Assembly (NCBI GenBank): GCA_022605405.1
Contig: JABYQQ010000017.1
Location: 496,001-560,000, forward strand
Source: Earliella scabrosa
Lineage: Eukaryota; Basidiomycota; Agaricomycetes; Polyporales; Polyporaceae
Reading direction: 5' to 3'
Length of the DNA stretch: 64,000 nt
The first letter of the stretch is position 1, and each line of letters begins with the position of its first letter. A program made the translations under genes and the position numbers. The notes under the pieces are model-generated. The model saw only the letters and a list, made by a program, of their open reading frames with translations. It was not told the origin of the DNA and searched no databases. This document shows positions 23,195-34,076 of this stretch, piece after piece.

Positions 23195-24517
23195 ATGTCT
23201 ACAATCATACAATCTAGCCCGAGTCCTCGTCCCAACGCGGCGGGCTCGCAGCCACCGACAAGTGAACATTTCCTCCGAGCCTCAGAGGCGCGACTTCAGG
23301 ACAGATTCTTCTGGACCACAGAGCCACGCATTCCGACATTTACAGGAACATACACCACATACAATGTACTGGAGTACGTGGCTCTCTCACCGGCTACGAC
23401 TCCATAAACTAACTGTAGAAACAGTCTTCACCCAGAAATCCTCGGTCTGACGGCAGATATCATGGACATCAAGACGCTCCGCGTGTGGCGAGCAGTATGT
23501 CGACAAACCTACGCGGAGTCGACTGGGTCACTTCGTCGCACCATCATCTCCATCATCCAACCCTTCTTTCCCTTCCCCTTCACATTCCTACGCCACATAA
23601 CCAGTAATCGTGCAATGATAGGAGGGGTTGCCGCGATCTCCTTCATCACGCGGGACCCAGCCATCAGCTCCAAAGCACTGCAAATCTACGCCGGAAAGCT
23701 GTGGTACGATAGCTTGGTGAAAACTATCACAAGCTGCTCGGCCAACAAGCATCGCATCGCAAGAATTCGGAGGAGTTCCGCTCCTGAACCGTTCGCTCGC
23801 GAACGCGACATCATCTCTACTACTTCATTCCACCTCCACGACGGACGAGCTGTCATCATCTACCAGGCGGGCGCCGTTAGCGCATGCTCTTCGATCAGCA
23901 GACTCCCGTTATCGGCGCTCATGACATTCTTCACTGAGCACACATTCGCATGCGCATATCCATCCCTCACCCTCAGTCGAAGAGCTATACTCTCCAACAT
24001 GCGTCTAGGAACGGCATGCGAGACCGACTACCTTGTCATGGTTGCGCTCATGCAAGCAGGCTTCGAATTCGCAGTGAACCCATGCGTGTGGGTGGAGTAC
24101 CGACGACCCAGCGGCGCTCCATTGGTACCAGACACGTACGAGTGCCTCAGGCATCTCTACGTGTGCCCCCAACAAGGTCGCTTTTTTGGAGATCCCGGTT
24201 CGCTAGTAGGTTACAACAACCCACTAGCGATAACCTTGCCAGAGGTTCGGTCCCTTCAGATCCCTCCCTTCGGTCCCATGGCTGCCTGGCGTCTCATGAC
24301 AAGTTACGATTGCTCGAACTCATGCGACGTTCGAGACCCTATTCTGCACGAATGGGTTGTGTCTATACCACTCATCGTCCTACCGAATCCATTCCCCTTG
24401 CAGGGACGCAACACGACAGACGATTCCAATAGCCAGGAACGAAGGACGACCGATGAGGTCCTAAACCCAACGATGGAGGGTACCCGGCGCACATGTCGGA
24501 GGTCATGGTCGTCGTGA
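23195..24517 (+). CDS. F-box/nucleotidyltransferase-like family protein, paralog 3
   Basis: Two exons, 23195-23373 and 23419-24517, joined across a 45-nt intron with GTACGT donor, CTAAC branch and TGTAG acceptor (phase 2). Translation gives 425 residues from ATG 23195, or 461 from ATG 23087. The junction creates NSLHPEILGLTADIMDIKTL, a readable F-box start, followed by VWRAVCRQTYAES. Further family blocks are MIGGVAAISFITRD, SALMTFFTEHTFACAYPSLT and CLRHLYVCPQQGRFFGDPGS. This is the best-resolved 5' end of the three paralogs and shows that the F-box is part of the family architecture. Nucleotidyltransferase catalytic acids are not visible, so any enzymatic role is doubtful. It lies ~0.6 kb after the R1-like gene on the same strand. 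Confidence 0.68.
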
Positions 24518-24679
24518 CGGACGAAATAAAGGTGTTATAACGAGGAAACACGACGGTCAGTCATGGTACATCCTCTGAGAACGAAAGGGCACCGGACAAT
24601 GTTGATTTGAACACGATACAATGTACTGTACTGTACCAGGAGAAACGAGAGCCGAAACAATAGTGCAATGATGTGCTTC

Positions 24680-25760
24680 TTAGAACTTGTACATGCGTTT
24701 CAGATACTGCAACGGCGTGATGATGTCGTATCTAATGATGTGATTCACAATATTGACGGAAATGACGGTAAGGTTAAAACCCCCGCGCATCATGAAGACC
24801 GACTCACCTCCACGATGGTTGGAAACATGTTCGATAGTTCCAGACTCAGGAACTGTGACGTGCCGCTCAGTCGCAAGAGCAACGTCCAAAGAGTCATCCA
24901 AGCCCGGAAACACGGCCTGTGGAGCCATGGAGAGAACGTAGCGCACAAGCGACGGCTCGTACGAAAAGTCCGACTCTACAACCCCCCGCGCCAAGTGATT
25001 GCAGAGCGTGGATGCGTCGGAGACAGCCCGACGGTCGACGGCACCATGAACGGAAACTGATTTCAACAGCTCCGCATGACTGACAGTTCGGTCGAAGTTC
25101 GGGAGGAAAATGGTCGAGCATAACACGCTCCACTCGACATCAGATAAGAGCAAGATAGGCGAAGGACCCGGGATGAAGTGCGCTATTGATATGGCTGGGA
25201 TGAAGTGGACGGTCGAAGGCGCCAGGAATGAGATTTCTTTTATCTAAGGAGACAAAAGCGGGAGGTCTAACGACGGCTCCCTAGCAGGGGTCAGAGCGAG
25301 TGTCACAGACAGATTAACAGGTGACCTCAGTGCGGGGATCCTCCAACGCCTCGCTCAAGGTCTAACCAGACAACAGAAGCGGCACAACCGCAACCAACAT
25401 CGACATCTCTGAAGGCGTGATGTTGCTAAGTTCGTCTGCATCAGGCACCTTCCACCACTCCCCCGTCGTCCGTCGACACCTCCGCCATCATGAACTCTGT
25501 CGACAGGAGCGTCGAACACATGTAGTCTCAAATGTAGTGCTCTCAACATGCGACGGGCACTTGACCGCGATTTCGAACTGGGTCTCCACCATCGCCGTCT
25601 TCCAGTCGGGTATTGACAGGGTCGACAACGAACTCTTGAACGATGCCGCTGAGAGCGACTTAGATGCGTAAGGGTACGTACGGCTACGAGTGCCATCGGA
25701 CCACCCGAAGGTATTCCCCGACCCAATCGGTACCCGCACCCACGCGAGTTAGCGCGCTCC
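24680..25760 (-). CDS. Possible hypothetical protein, minus strand
   Basis: Coding-like segments on the minus strand can be chained. The first is ~25740-25540 (contains PDWKTAMVETQFEIAV), the second ~25480-25360 (contains WWKVPDADELSNITP), the third ~25244 down to ~24805 (contains SVHGAVDRRAVSDAS and PGLDDSLDVALATE). The last segment ends YDIITPLQYLKRMYKF with TAA at 24680-24682, after a probable intron at ~24803-24733. I could not fix all junctions, and no domain is recognised. The third segment is an open stretch of ~145 codons with natural composition and is the best evidence. It converges on F-box-like paralog 3. Confidence 0.35.
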
Positions 25761-27061
25761 CCCGCACCGGGTCTACCCGAATCGTGCTATGACCACGATC
25801 GCTCCTGCAACGCCCTACGCAGAGCCGAGACCCCAACGGCTCTTCCACACCGTGCGCAGACCAGATGCGAAATCTTGATTGAGGTCGCAAGCTCATGCGG
25901 CCCAGGAAGCTGCTGCGGCTCGGCGCGATGCCACGGCAGTTGCCCAGACAGAGGTACAGTCGGGAAGACACCGAGACATAATCAAGGGAACGAGTGTGAT
26001 GAGCGGAGACCAGGGACTGCCGCTACCGTGCTCGGACCGAAAAGATATTGGACTTGAGACCGCTCATCGAGAAAAGGGACTTGAATAGTTGATCACGAGC
26101 CCGACGTACTCATAGCGAATACAATGCAGATTGAAGGCGGTGACGATTGAGGGCTAATCTTGACTAGGACGACAAAAGCACAGTCACATAACTTGTGCTA
26201 CAACTCGTTAGCAGCTCACACCGAAAGCAATACATCTTATATACGCACGGGTTCAGACAGATCCATCCTGCACGATGCGGCCCCCATCGGGCACGAATTG
26301 CTCCATGCTATCGCTCCATTCCAGTGCTATACACGAGCTTGAAGTAGACAGCACGTCTTCGGCATGCGAACGTCTTCCCACGACTGTCCAAGGTCGCGCT
26401 GTATTCGAGCCACATAGGCGTACATCGTCTTGTGTAGTACGGTGCTATGGCGACAACAACGAGCGCTGCAGAACACAAAATAATCAGAACGGATTTCACT
26501 TCCCAACAGCCCAAAGCGACACGAATGTCCGCAAAAGAACGTCAACAACTGAACTCGCTCCGCAGCACCTCGATCACACAATGACGCAAACACAAGACTT
26601 ACTCTCAACATCGCCCGACCTCTGGCCCTCCACCCGATGCCCTAATCCACTGTGACCGTGTTGAACGTTGAAAACACAACACTGGTGCAGCGCGTCCCGT
26701 CGCGCATCACCCTGACTGCCACACCGACACAACTGTGACCATGCGCAAGCTCCAATGGACGTGCAGACCCACATTCATCAACGAGAAAGGCCTGCAAACG
26801 AGGACGAGGACGCTGCGGTGAGTGCGAGATCGACATCAGCTGATGTTCCCCGGCGCCAGGACGTCGAGCTCGTATGGCATGAAGACCCCAGATAAGAGAG
26901 TAGGCAGACAGCGTAAAGCGGGGACAGAGAGATAGTCGACAGCGCGACGTTCGTGCAAGAGAGCAGCAAACGCCAGAACGAAGACCAACGGCCGAATCAA
27001 ACTCCGCAAAATCACAGAACCGCATCCATGAAGAGCTGTACAGGTGGCGCTATTTGCCCAG
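25761..27061. other. Region without a supportable gene
   Basis: Short open frames on both strands; none has a recognisable motif or splice context. Confidence 0.4.
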
Positions 27062-27077
27062 ATCCGTGTAGCACTCA

Positions 27078-27152
27078 TAGTGTAATGGGTAACATGGCGT
27101 TGTAGACGCTCTCCGAGGCTTGCGGTTCGATTCCTGGGAAGGCCGTTTTTCA
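27078..27152 (+). other. tRNA-like sequence with A/B-box motifs and T-run
   Basis: TAGTGTAATGGGTA resembles a pol III A box, and GGTTCGATTCC (27123-27133) is a perfect B box; TTTTTC follows at 27147. GTGT/ACAT can form a D-stem and a GTA anticodon-like loop is present, but the anticodon stem has only four pairs, the T-stem is mismatched and no acceptor stem forms. It looks like a decayed tRNA or the head of a tRNA-derived SINE and is not a working tRNA gene. It marks the left border of the AT-rich block. Confidence 0.35.
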
Positions 27153-27334
27153 TGGTGACAACTATAATGTTTTAAAGCAACAAGCAAGGTTGTAAAGTAA
27201 AAGTCCATATCAGCACAAGCCAATATCTCCACTGAAGTAATCAGACATTACAAGCAATGTCTCCATGTTTCTATTGTGTCTAGATAACATTTCAGAAATT
27301 GACGTATAGTTATATGCATGTGTGCATATCTAGG

Positions 27335-28091
27335 TCACTTCAACAAACCCATTATAAAGGCAGAAAGAGTCCCCAAGTCAAGGTCACAGACATCACTAAA
27401 AAACCTGCGCCTCTTTCCACTGTACTTCAAAACCACCAAAGGACCATACCATGGCTGATGAGACATGAATCTCACCAAACCACTGACAGCATGATTCAAA
27501 GGATTCCTTTGATCAAATGCCTGTCTGCTATACCACAAACTCAAAGGAAATCTAACAGGTTCCCCATGAACACCATTTTCCAAAATAAGTTCTGTGGGGG
27601 ACTCATCGAAAAAAAAAGGTGCAAGATGGGGAAAGGGTCTGATGGTGCTAGATGAGGAACCATCTGTACTATGCATGGACGTATAGTAGATGCAAGTTTC
27701 CAAGAAGTGGTCTAAACATGTCATATAATCGTAAACATCAACTTCAAATTTTAGATGAAGTTGTGACATACGTTCTGTGCACCAAAACACGTATCCAATA
27801 ATGGTACTTTGTTCTTCAGGAACCAAGGCAACAGTTCCCTCAATGTGTGTACCTTGTCCATAAGGAACACAAAACTGGCGATGGCGATGCCAGTCCTACA
27901 ATGAACAACACATAAATAAAAGACACATAAGAAAATAAAATCCAACGTACTGCATTTAAATGGGGCTGGGAACAATACCAGGCTGCATGACAGCGTGAAC
28001 ACCATGTATAAGCAAGCTGTCCACAGTATGAACAGAGACGAGGGTAGACAATGGTAGGAGAAGACATAAGAGAGCAAGACACATCTGACAT
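27335..28091 (-). CDS. MYND-type zinc finger protein in AT-rich DNA
   Basis: Exon 28091-27951, intron 27950-27896 (GTACGT...TTGTAG) and exon 27895-27335 give 233 residues from ATG to TGA, with AT-rich codon use unlike neighbouring genes. The N-terminus carries a MYND finger: CSYCGQLAYTWCSRC, YCSQPH, then DWHRHRQFC after the intron. The second YCSxxC position is His, still a possible zinc ligand. MYND fingers usually bind proline-rich partners. The C-terminal domain (PWYGPLVVLKYSG, DLDLGTLSAFIMG) resembles the tail of a common Agaricomycete hypothetical family that follows MYND fingers. Upstream exons near 28.4-28.6 kb are possible. Intact frame and clean splice sites suggest an expressed gene. 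Confidence 0.65.
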
Positions 28092-29367
28092 CCATCGATT
28101 TATCGAAATTATGGCGTCTATTTAGGTGCATGCAACGACATCACTATAACGTACATTGAATACTATGCTGATTGAACAATACAGAACTTTGTAACAAGTA
28201 TGACGTGCAATCCAAATAGTTCTGACTAAGAGATGTAAGAAATACACCAATGCCATCAGTATGCAACAACCAAATATGCTCCGCAGTACATTAAAAGGTC
28301 TCATCACAGGATTCAAAAAGTACATACGAACACTTAAAACCACATAGATATTTCACAATTATGTGCACAGCATAAAGCATTGCAGAATACATACTGAGGT
28401 GAGCCATGTTTCGGTTCCGATATGCGGAAGTTCAGGGTGGATATATCATTTCCAACAAGCACTTGTATCCCAAACTGTTCAGCCTCAGACATTAAACAGA
28501 TATGAGGCAAAACAATGACAGAAGAAGGGCAAAACACTGGCTGAATGATTGCTATATGATATCCACGGCCACTGGGCACATATCATTGAATGAAATATAC
28601 ACAGTGCCCAGCCCGCACGTGGGTGTGTAGTACACAACAAAGCTTAATTAATTAAGAATCAACTATACACATCAAATCATTCTGAAGATGACATGTCAAA
28701 ACTGAGGTCTCCAGATAGCAAGCACTATTGTCGATATCTAGTCAGAACCAACAGTGAGCACATGAATTGATCAAATGACAATTGAAAGGATGACATGAAT
28801 AGAAACAGTAAATGGACAACAGAAACATAAGAAACCAACAAAAATACCACACACAGCAAAATATAGGGTGGAGAATCAAATGACAGTAAGATCGTCCTGG
28901 AGCATGAGTGAATGCATGTCAAGGAGCCTTCTCACAGAACACTGTTCAAAGTTTACAATCTAAACTAGGCTTAGACCATGATTGTCACAAAGCAAACACC
29001 CAAGCATTATTCAGATCACAACAATGTGAAGCCTCCCATTACACATCAATGTTTCAGCAAAATACAATAGCACAATCACCGGGAGCAAACGTGACTCCAT
29101 CCACCAACATTACTGAGAAAACACTGTAAATCCTGAGTGCTCACAACCAAAAACAACAGTGTTTCGTTAATATCATCATATAGTGATCATACAATCGTAG
29201 ATGCAAGGCATAGTTGCCCACACTGAGATCAAAGACACAAGATGATGACAGATACCACAAAAATCCCGAACCAAAAACCAAAAACAACAGAAAAAAACAA
29301 GCGAACCAAACACACTCAACTCACCAAGATGGGAAGGATTACCCATCCCCACATCAACACACAACAG

Positions 29368-29375
29368 CACAAATG
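29368..29375 (+). repeat. Left target-site duplication of the MITE
   Basis: CACAAATG, matching the right copy CACCAATG (29841-29848) at 7 of 8 positions. Confidence 0.6.
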
Positions 29376-29840
29376 GACTGATGTGACGAGCTCGGCCTGA
29401 AGCCGTCAGGCTCCTCAAGCCGGCTCTCTTTAGGCCGGGACGGGCCGAGCTTTCAGGACGGCCTGGGGAGCCTCACGGCTCGGCTCACGACCATTGCGAG
29501 CTCGAACCGGGCTCTGAGCTTGGGCTTGACAGTGCTGGAGGATGACCGCCCGATGACCAGTCAAAGGTCTGCAAGCGGACTGATTTCAACCTGGAAATTG
29601 AGGTGAGTACTGCTCAATTGACTTGACCGCCACTCCTTCTCACTTCTCCCGTCTACAGGAGCCTCTGAGGCCCTCTATCCCCGTCACTTGAGCGGCAGAT
29701 CCGAGACAGCGCCCGCCACCTGCGAGCTCTGGCTCACGGCGAGCCGAGCTCGAGCTGAGCCCGAGCCGGGGAGCCCGGCTTGCATTTCAAGCAGACCGTA
29801 GCCCCCGAAGCCGAGCCGAGCCGAGCTCTGCACATCACTA
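29376..29840. mobile_element. hAT-like MITE, 465 bp, non-autonomous
   Basis: The left end reads GACTGATGTGACGAGCTCGG; the reverse complement of the right end reads TAGTGATGTGCAGAGCTCGG. Both inverted ends continue into GCC/GGCTCGGC-rich sequence, so the element can fold back on itself. It is flanked by 8-bp near-identical direct repeats, as expected for hAT superfamily insertion. No transposase frame is present, which makes it a miniature element moved in trans. GC content is very high and contrasts with the AT-rich DNA on its left. One TSD mismatch and unequal ends suggest some age. Confidence 0.7.
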
Positions 29841-29848
29841 CACCAATG
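29841..29848 (+). repeat. Right target-site duplication of the MITE
   Basis: CACCAATG, the partner of CACAAATG at 29368-29375. Confidence 0.6.
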
Positions 29849-30866
29849 TCCAGGATGAAGCTAGCGATAGAAGAGTCAAGAGAGGCATTGGAAACAAGAG
29901 ACAAGGACGGAAGGAAACAGGGAAACACAGCCCATTTCACTGTTGCATTAGGTAAGCTCAGCGGTAACGGGAACCCCGGACAAAACAAATCAACCCGACG
30001 AGACCGAGCGGTGCCAGGGGGGCATCGAGATCAGTACCCATAAACGGACATCTGAAACACAAAGCCACGCGGTTTAGTCAGCTTTCCCACCCCCAATGGA
30101 CTCGCCTTTAATGAACTGGAGACCTGGATCACTTCGTGACCAGGAACAATCCGACTCACGGCAAATAAAACGACTGTCGATGGCTTCGCGAGGGTCTCTG
30201 AGGCTGGTGGATATTACACCGTTCAATATACTGTTGCTTGATTTTGACGAGCTGAAGAATGTAAGACTCAGTGCGACGAGGGTCACTCGTGAGCTTGATG
30301 ACGTCATACTGGAAGTTAAGTATTCGCGTAGACCTACCGAGTTAGCCGCTTACAGCGTTACAGCGAAGCATACGAAGCAGCTACGAGTGCTGTTAGTAGA
30401 CACCGTTCGTCGTCTACCTTACTGGAGTCTGGCAATGAGAGTTAACTTCAAAAACGAAACTTTGCTGGCGCCTTTCAAGCAGTACTCTGTGGTTGTCCCA
30501 GTAATGCTAGACATAATTATGCCCAGTATAAGCTTGTAGTTGGTCTCTCGCAGAAGTCATGAAGGCAGAATGAAGCAAGTCCGTGTTCAACGTTCAACGT
30601 TCAGCGCTCAGCGTTCGACCGTATAGACGCTCTGTGACTGTGACCGTCACTGTGACAGGGTGCGGTCATCATGCAGGACGGTCCGGAAGGGGCTGCTCTC
30701 GTCCTTCACGCTCGCTGACGCTGGGTCGGGCCACCCGGTGAGTATCCTGCTATCTCTCAGATGTGTTCAGCGATGTCTCACGTGCGCATAGTGCGCATAT
30801 AACCCGGGAACAAGCCCAGCAAGACATATCCAAGATCAGTCCATTAGCAAACACGGAACAGCAAAC
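29849..30866. other. Spacer with short direct repeats upstream of the SAM-domain gene
   Basis: A 147-codon plus-strand frame (30096-30539) has no recognisable feature and is not called. At 30585-30618 an imperfect 8-bp direct repeat of the type GTTCAACG/GTTCAGCG occurs four times, next to a GTGAC/GTCAC-rich stretch (30630-30660). CATATAAC near 30794 may serve as a TATA element for the gene starting at 30867. Confidence 0.4.
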
Positions 30867-33317
30867 ATGGCGACTGCAGCTGCGCGTACGCTCCCTACTC
30901 CTCCGCCTGTTCCTTCATACCCGCTCCCGTCGCCGTCGAAGAAAGACCCTGCGCTCAAGCCAAACCCGCATCCATACGCGATCAAGACCACCTCGACTGC
31001 CCTTCTCACGCGTTCAAACTCGTCCGGATACAACCTCAACGCGACCCATCACTACTACATCCCAACCTCGCCGAGCCCCAGCCGTTCCGACTCGGGCAAA
31101 GGCCACCGCTCGTCCAAGTCCCTCAACCTCGTGCCCGAGTCTCCAAGTCGCGAGTCGCCCCGCCCACTGCCGATTCCGCCTGCGCTCGACAGTCCGACGA
31201 ATAGGAGGGATGGCAGCAGCGGGAGCGGCGGTTATGTGAGTGCAGATGAAGCTGCGTCCATGCCTCCTCGTCGTCCCAGACGCTCCTCGACTCTCCCCGT
31301 TATCCCTCTTCCATCTCCCGCTCTCACAGCACCCGCGCCCTCGGTCGATGATCTCCCCGAGAATCCCAAGCTTTGGACGCCCTCTCAGCTCGCCGTCTAC
31401 CTCACCACGGCTCTGCGCATGACGTCCGGTGGTAAACCCGGAGAGATTGAACCTATTGGCCTACCCGCGTTGGTTGCGAAGGACATCGCTGCGTTCGTCA
31501 AGAGTGCGCGTATTGGAGGGCGGACATTCCTGCGGCTGAACGAGGAGGATCTCGAAGCGTGAGTACAAGTGCATTGCGTACGCATCATCCCACCGATTTT
31601 GACACGCATATTTGCCATGCTACCATCCAGCTTGGGCATGAACAAGAAGTGGCGTGACGCTCTCCTTACCGCCGCACGCAACCTCCGACAGAACGTCCTC
31701 AAGGGTCGCATCTGGGGCGGCGCCGACGGCTCCCCCGCGACCTCTCCATCCCCCCAGTCCGCCTCCCCACCCAAGCTCTTCTCCAACCCCGAGCTCAACT
31801 CCTCGTCGTCCTCGATCGAGTCCTCGGCCTCCCTCTCTGGCGAGGACGACCCCAGCAAGTCCGGTCCAGCCCTCGGCCGTTCCAAAGCGCGTCGGTACCG
31901 CAACGGCCGCGTACGGGGCATGATCGAGTCGTTCGAACGCAGCGGGAGCTTCAGTTCTGACGGCGGCTTCGAGGACGGCGAGGGCCCGGCCGAAGAGCGT
32001 GTGAACCTTCGCCGCTGGGCCCGCCAGGAAGCCCAGCTGACCGGTCAACGTGTGTTGGAGAGTCCGAGCCCGTCGCGCAGGCGGCCGCTCCCCGTTCCTC
32101 CTTCCCCGAGCGGCTCGCACAGCAGCCGGCTGGCGGCGGACGAGGAGCCGACTGTGGAGGCGCTCCTGGCGGAAATGGCGAGGGAGCAGCCCATGACTGG
32201 TGCTCGCGCATGGGAGGAGATGGACCTTGCCCCTGGGGTGACCGTCAAGCGCGTACCCGAGATGCAGGCCCCCGTGCCGATCCGCCTGGAGGCAGTCCCG
32301 GAGACCATCGGCCACAAGACCGTCACCGGGCTCGGCAGCGGGCGGAGCAGCGGTGGGAGCAGCAAGGGCAAGAACGAGCGGCGGGTCGTCACCGCAATAT
32401 TCGCGCCTTCGTCCTCGACCCCCGGATCCCCCTCGAAGGGCGCGCTCAGGCCGCTCGAGGCGACGGATGGACTGGAAGCGTTTGCAGACTCCCCGATACC
32501 CGTGCCATCCCCGGAGCGGCAGGAGAAGTCGCGTCCGCTGCCCCCGACGCCTGCGGACGAAGAGGAGCAAGAGAAGGTCGTCGTGGAGCCCGTGCAGGCA
32601 CCCCAGGATCCGGAGGCGCTCTTCGTAGAGCGCATGCTCGAGGAGGAGATCATGGCAACGCGCGCGCTCCTGGACACGTTCCGCGCGCGGCTCGAGGTCG
32701 TCGAGCAGAAGGTTGCAGACCTGGAGGAGAAGGAGGCGGCGCGGGAGCGCGTCGAGGAGGCGCTCGCGAAGGTGGACGCAACCGCAAGAATGGAGATCGA
32801 GACCGAGACGGTGACTCGGGTCGCGTCCGTGGAGATCGGCGTGCAGTCCGCGGCGGTCGTCGTCGAGGTCGACGCGCAGGCGCAGGCGCAGAGCAACGCG
32901 CTCGTGCCCGTGTCTGGGGTGGGATCGAAGGTCGAAGAACCGGGGTCGACTTCTCCCGCACTCACGAGGCCTCCTCCGATGGGCCCGAAGGGCGACTCTT
33001 CCGCTTCGCCGTCGTCATCGTCCTCGTCGTCTTCTTCTGCTGCGGCGGCTGGGGCCCTGGCTGCTGCTGCGTCGTCGACAGGGCTGCAGTCTGTGATCCC
33101 GGAGGTCGTGCGCCGCCTGCACGCCCCGGCGAGCACGCTGTTCGGCACCCGTGATGTCCTGGACGAGCGGGACGAAGGGGACGAGGCGGGGAAGCAGCCG
33201 GCGAACGTGTCGGACCTCCCGTCGTATGTCTTCCTCGTCGGCCTGGGCGTGTGCGCGGTCGTCATCCAGGTCGTCCTCCGCAAGGTCGTCGGGAAGGGGA
33301 GCGGGTTCAGGCCTTGA
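30867..33317 (+). CDS. SAM-domain protein with coiled coil and C-terminal membrane anchor
   Basis: Two exons, 30867-31558 and 31631-33317, join as LEAL/GMNKKW across a 72-nt intron inside the SAM domain, giving 792 residues. Order: a Ser/Pro-rich N-terminus; a SAM domain (~162-260, from LWTPSQLAVYL through GGRTFLRLNEEDLEAL to LKGRIWG); a basic motif RRYRNGRVRGMIESFE (~330); a long disordered region; a predicted coiled coil (~570-640, rich in Glu/Arg/Val heptads); poly-Ser and poly-Ala tracts; and one hydrophobic segment YVFLVGLGVCAVVIQVVL (~762-780) seven to ten residues before a basic end. This fits a tail-anchored cytosolic scaffold. SAM domains oligomerise or bind partners in signalling and polarity. 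GC content is high, so long antisense frames occur but are shadows. No specific orthologue is recognised. Confidence 0.85.
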
Positions 33318-34076
33318 CACTTTGCATGACCACGCTTCCCTGTGTCGCGCTACTCGCCGTATCACCCGCCGCAGGGCGGTTGGTACTTGTTGCCGAATGG
33401 GCCGCGAGTGTCGAGTCAGTCGCCTCGCGCCCGTCCTTGTGCCGTGCTCACCATGACATCCATGTTTGCTGTTCTCCGGACTCTCCTCGTCTCGCCAAGT
33501 ACGATATGTCTTGCTGCTCTCCCTTAGCCCATAGCCATCCATGCGCTCGCTCCCCCGCTCACTCGCTCCCTGCTCGTTGACGTACCACGTTACTGCTCCC
33601 TACCATCTACGCCATGCTCCATCTACTAGCCGCTAGGTATATCTCAGCGCCCCTGCGTGACAAGTACACTATGTCGATAGTTTTTACGACCAGCTTACGA
33701 CCCTCACGACCCCGCGTAATGACCTTCATGCCCTGTCTCATAGTTCACGACGTGCTTGCTTCTCTCTGCTGCGTGTATCGTCTTTCGAGTTGTCGATCGT
33801 GTGCTAGTTGCTGTATCTGACTTCTGACTCTTCCTCCCCTATTGTGATCTTAGTTGTGGGTGTCGAAGCAAATGAGTAGGGTTCAACCTGAGAGAGGGGG
33901 ATGGAAACAGAACAAAGGTGGTTGTAGACTGTAAGGTAGTAGTGTCTCTAGCTGTGATACATCGAAGCGTGGCCCAGGTGACTCTATGCGGCAATATATA
34001 CCATAGATAATGCGGTGAGACAACACGCCTTGGATGTCCACAACCAAGACGTAGATACGAAGGGTCAGACATGCGC
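33318..34076. other. Convergent intergenic region
   Basis: This lies between the ends of the SAM-domain gene (plus) and the SPX transporter gene (minus) and presumably holds both 3' UTRs and poly(A) sites. No further gene is seen. Confidence 0.5.

Larger units (their letters stand above)
27150..29375. other. AT-rich island
   Basis: Base composition drops sharply between the tRNA-like sequence and the MITE: many lines are about 35-40% GC against roughly 50-60% on either side. It holds one spliced MYND gene on the minus strand and, upstream of it, a coding-like minus-strand segment (~28399-28579, contains SEAEQFGIQVLVGND and ends at a GTATGT donor). That segment may be a 5' exon of the same gene or a separate fragment. 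The part 28600-29375 shows no gene. Confidence 0.6.

Noticed and set aside
27150..29375. Mitochondrial insertion as the source of the AT-rich island
   Set aside because: The island contains a gene with a spliceosomal intron and a MYND finger, and no mitochondrial gene is recognisable.
30096..30539. 147-codon plus-strand frame between the MITE and the SAM gene
   Set aside because: No motif, no splice context and no relation to neighbours; it could be chance.
31620..33283. Long antisense frames (316 and 412 codons) and an alternative 314-codon plus frame inside the SAM-domain gene
   Set aside because: They are low-complexity Arg/Ser/Pro translations of GC-rich coding DNA, while the spliced plus-strand frame has a SAM domain and membrane anchor.
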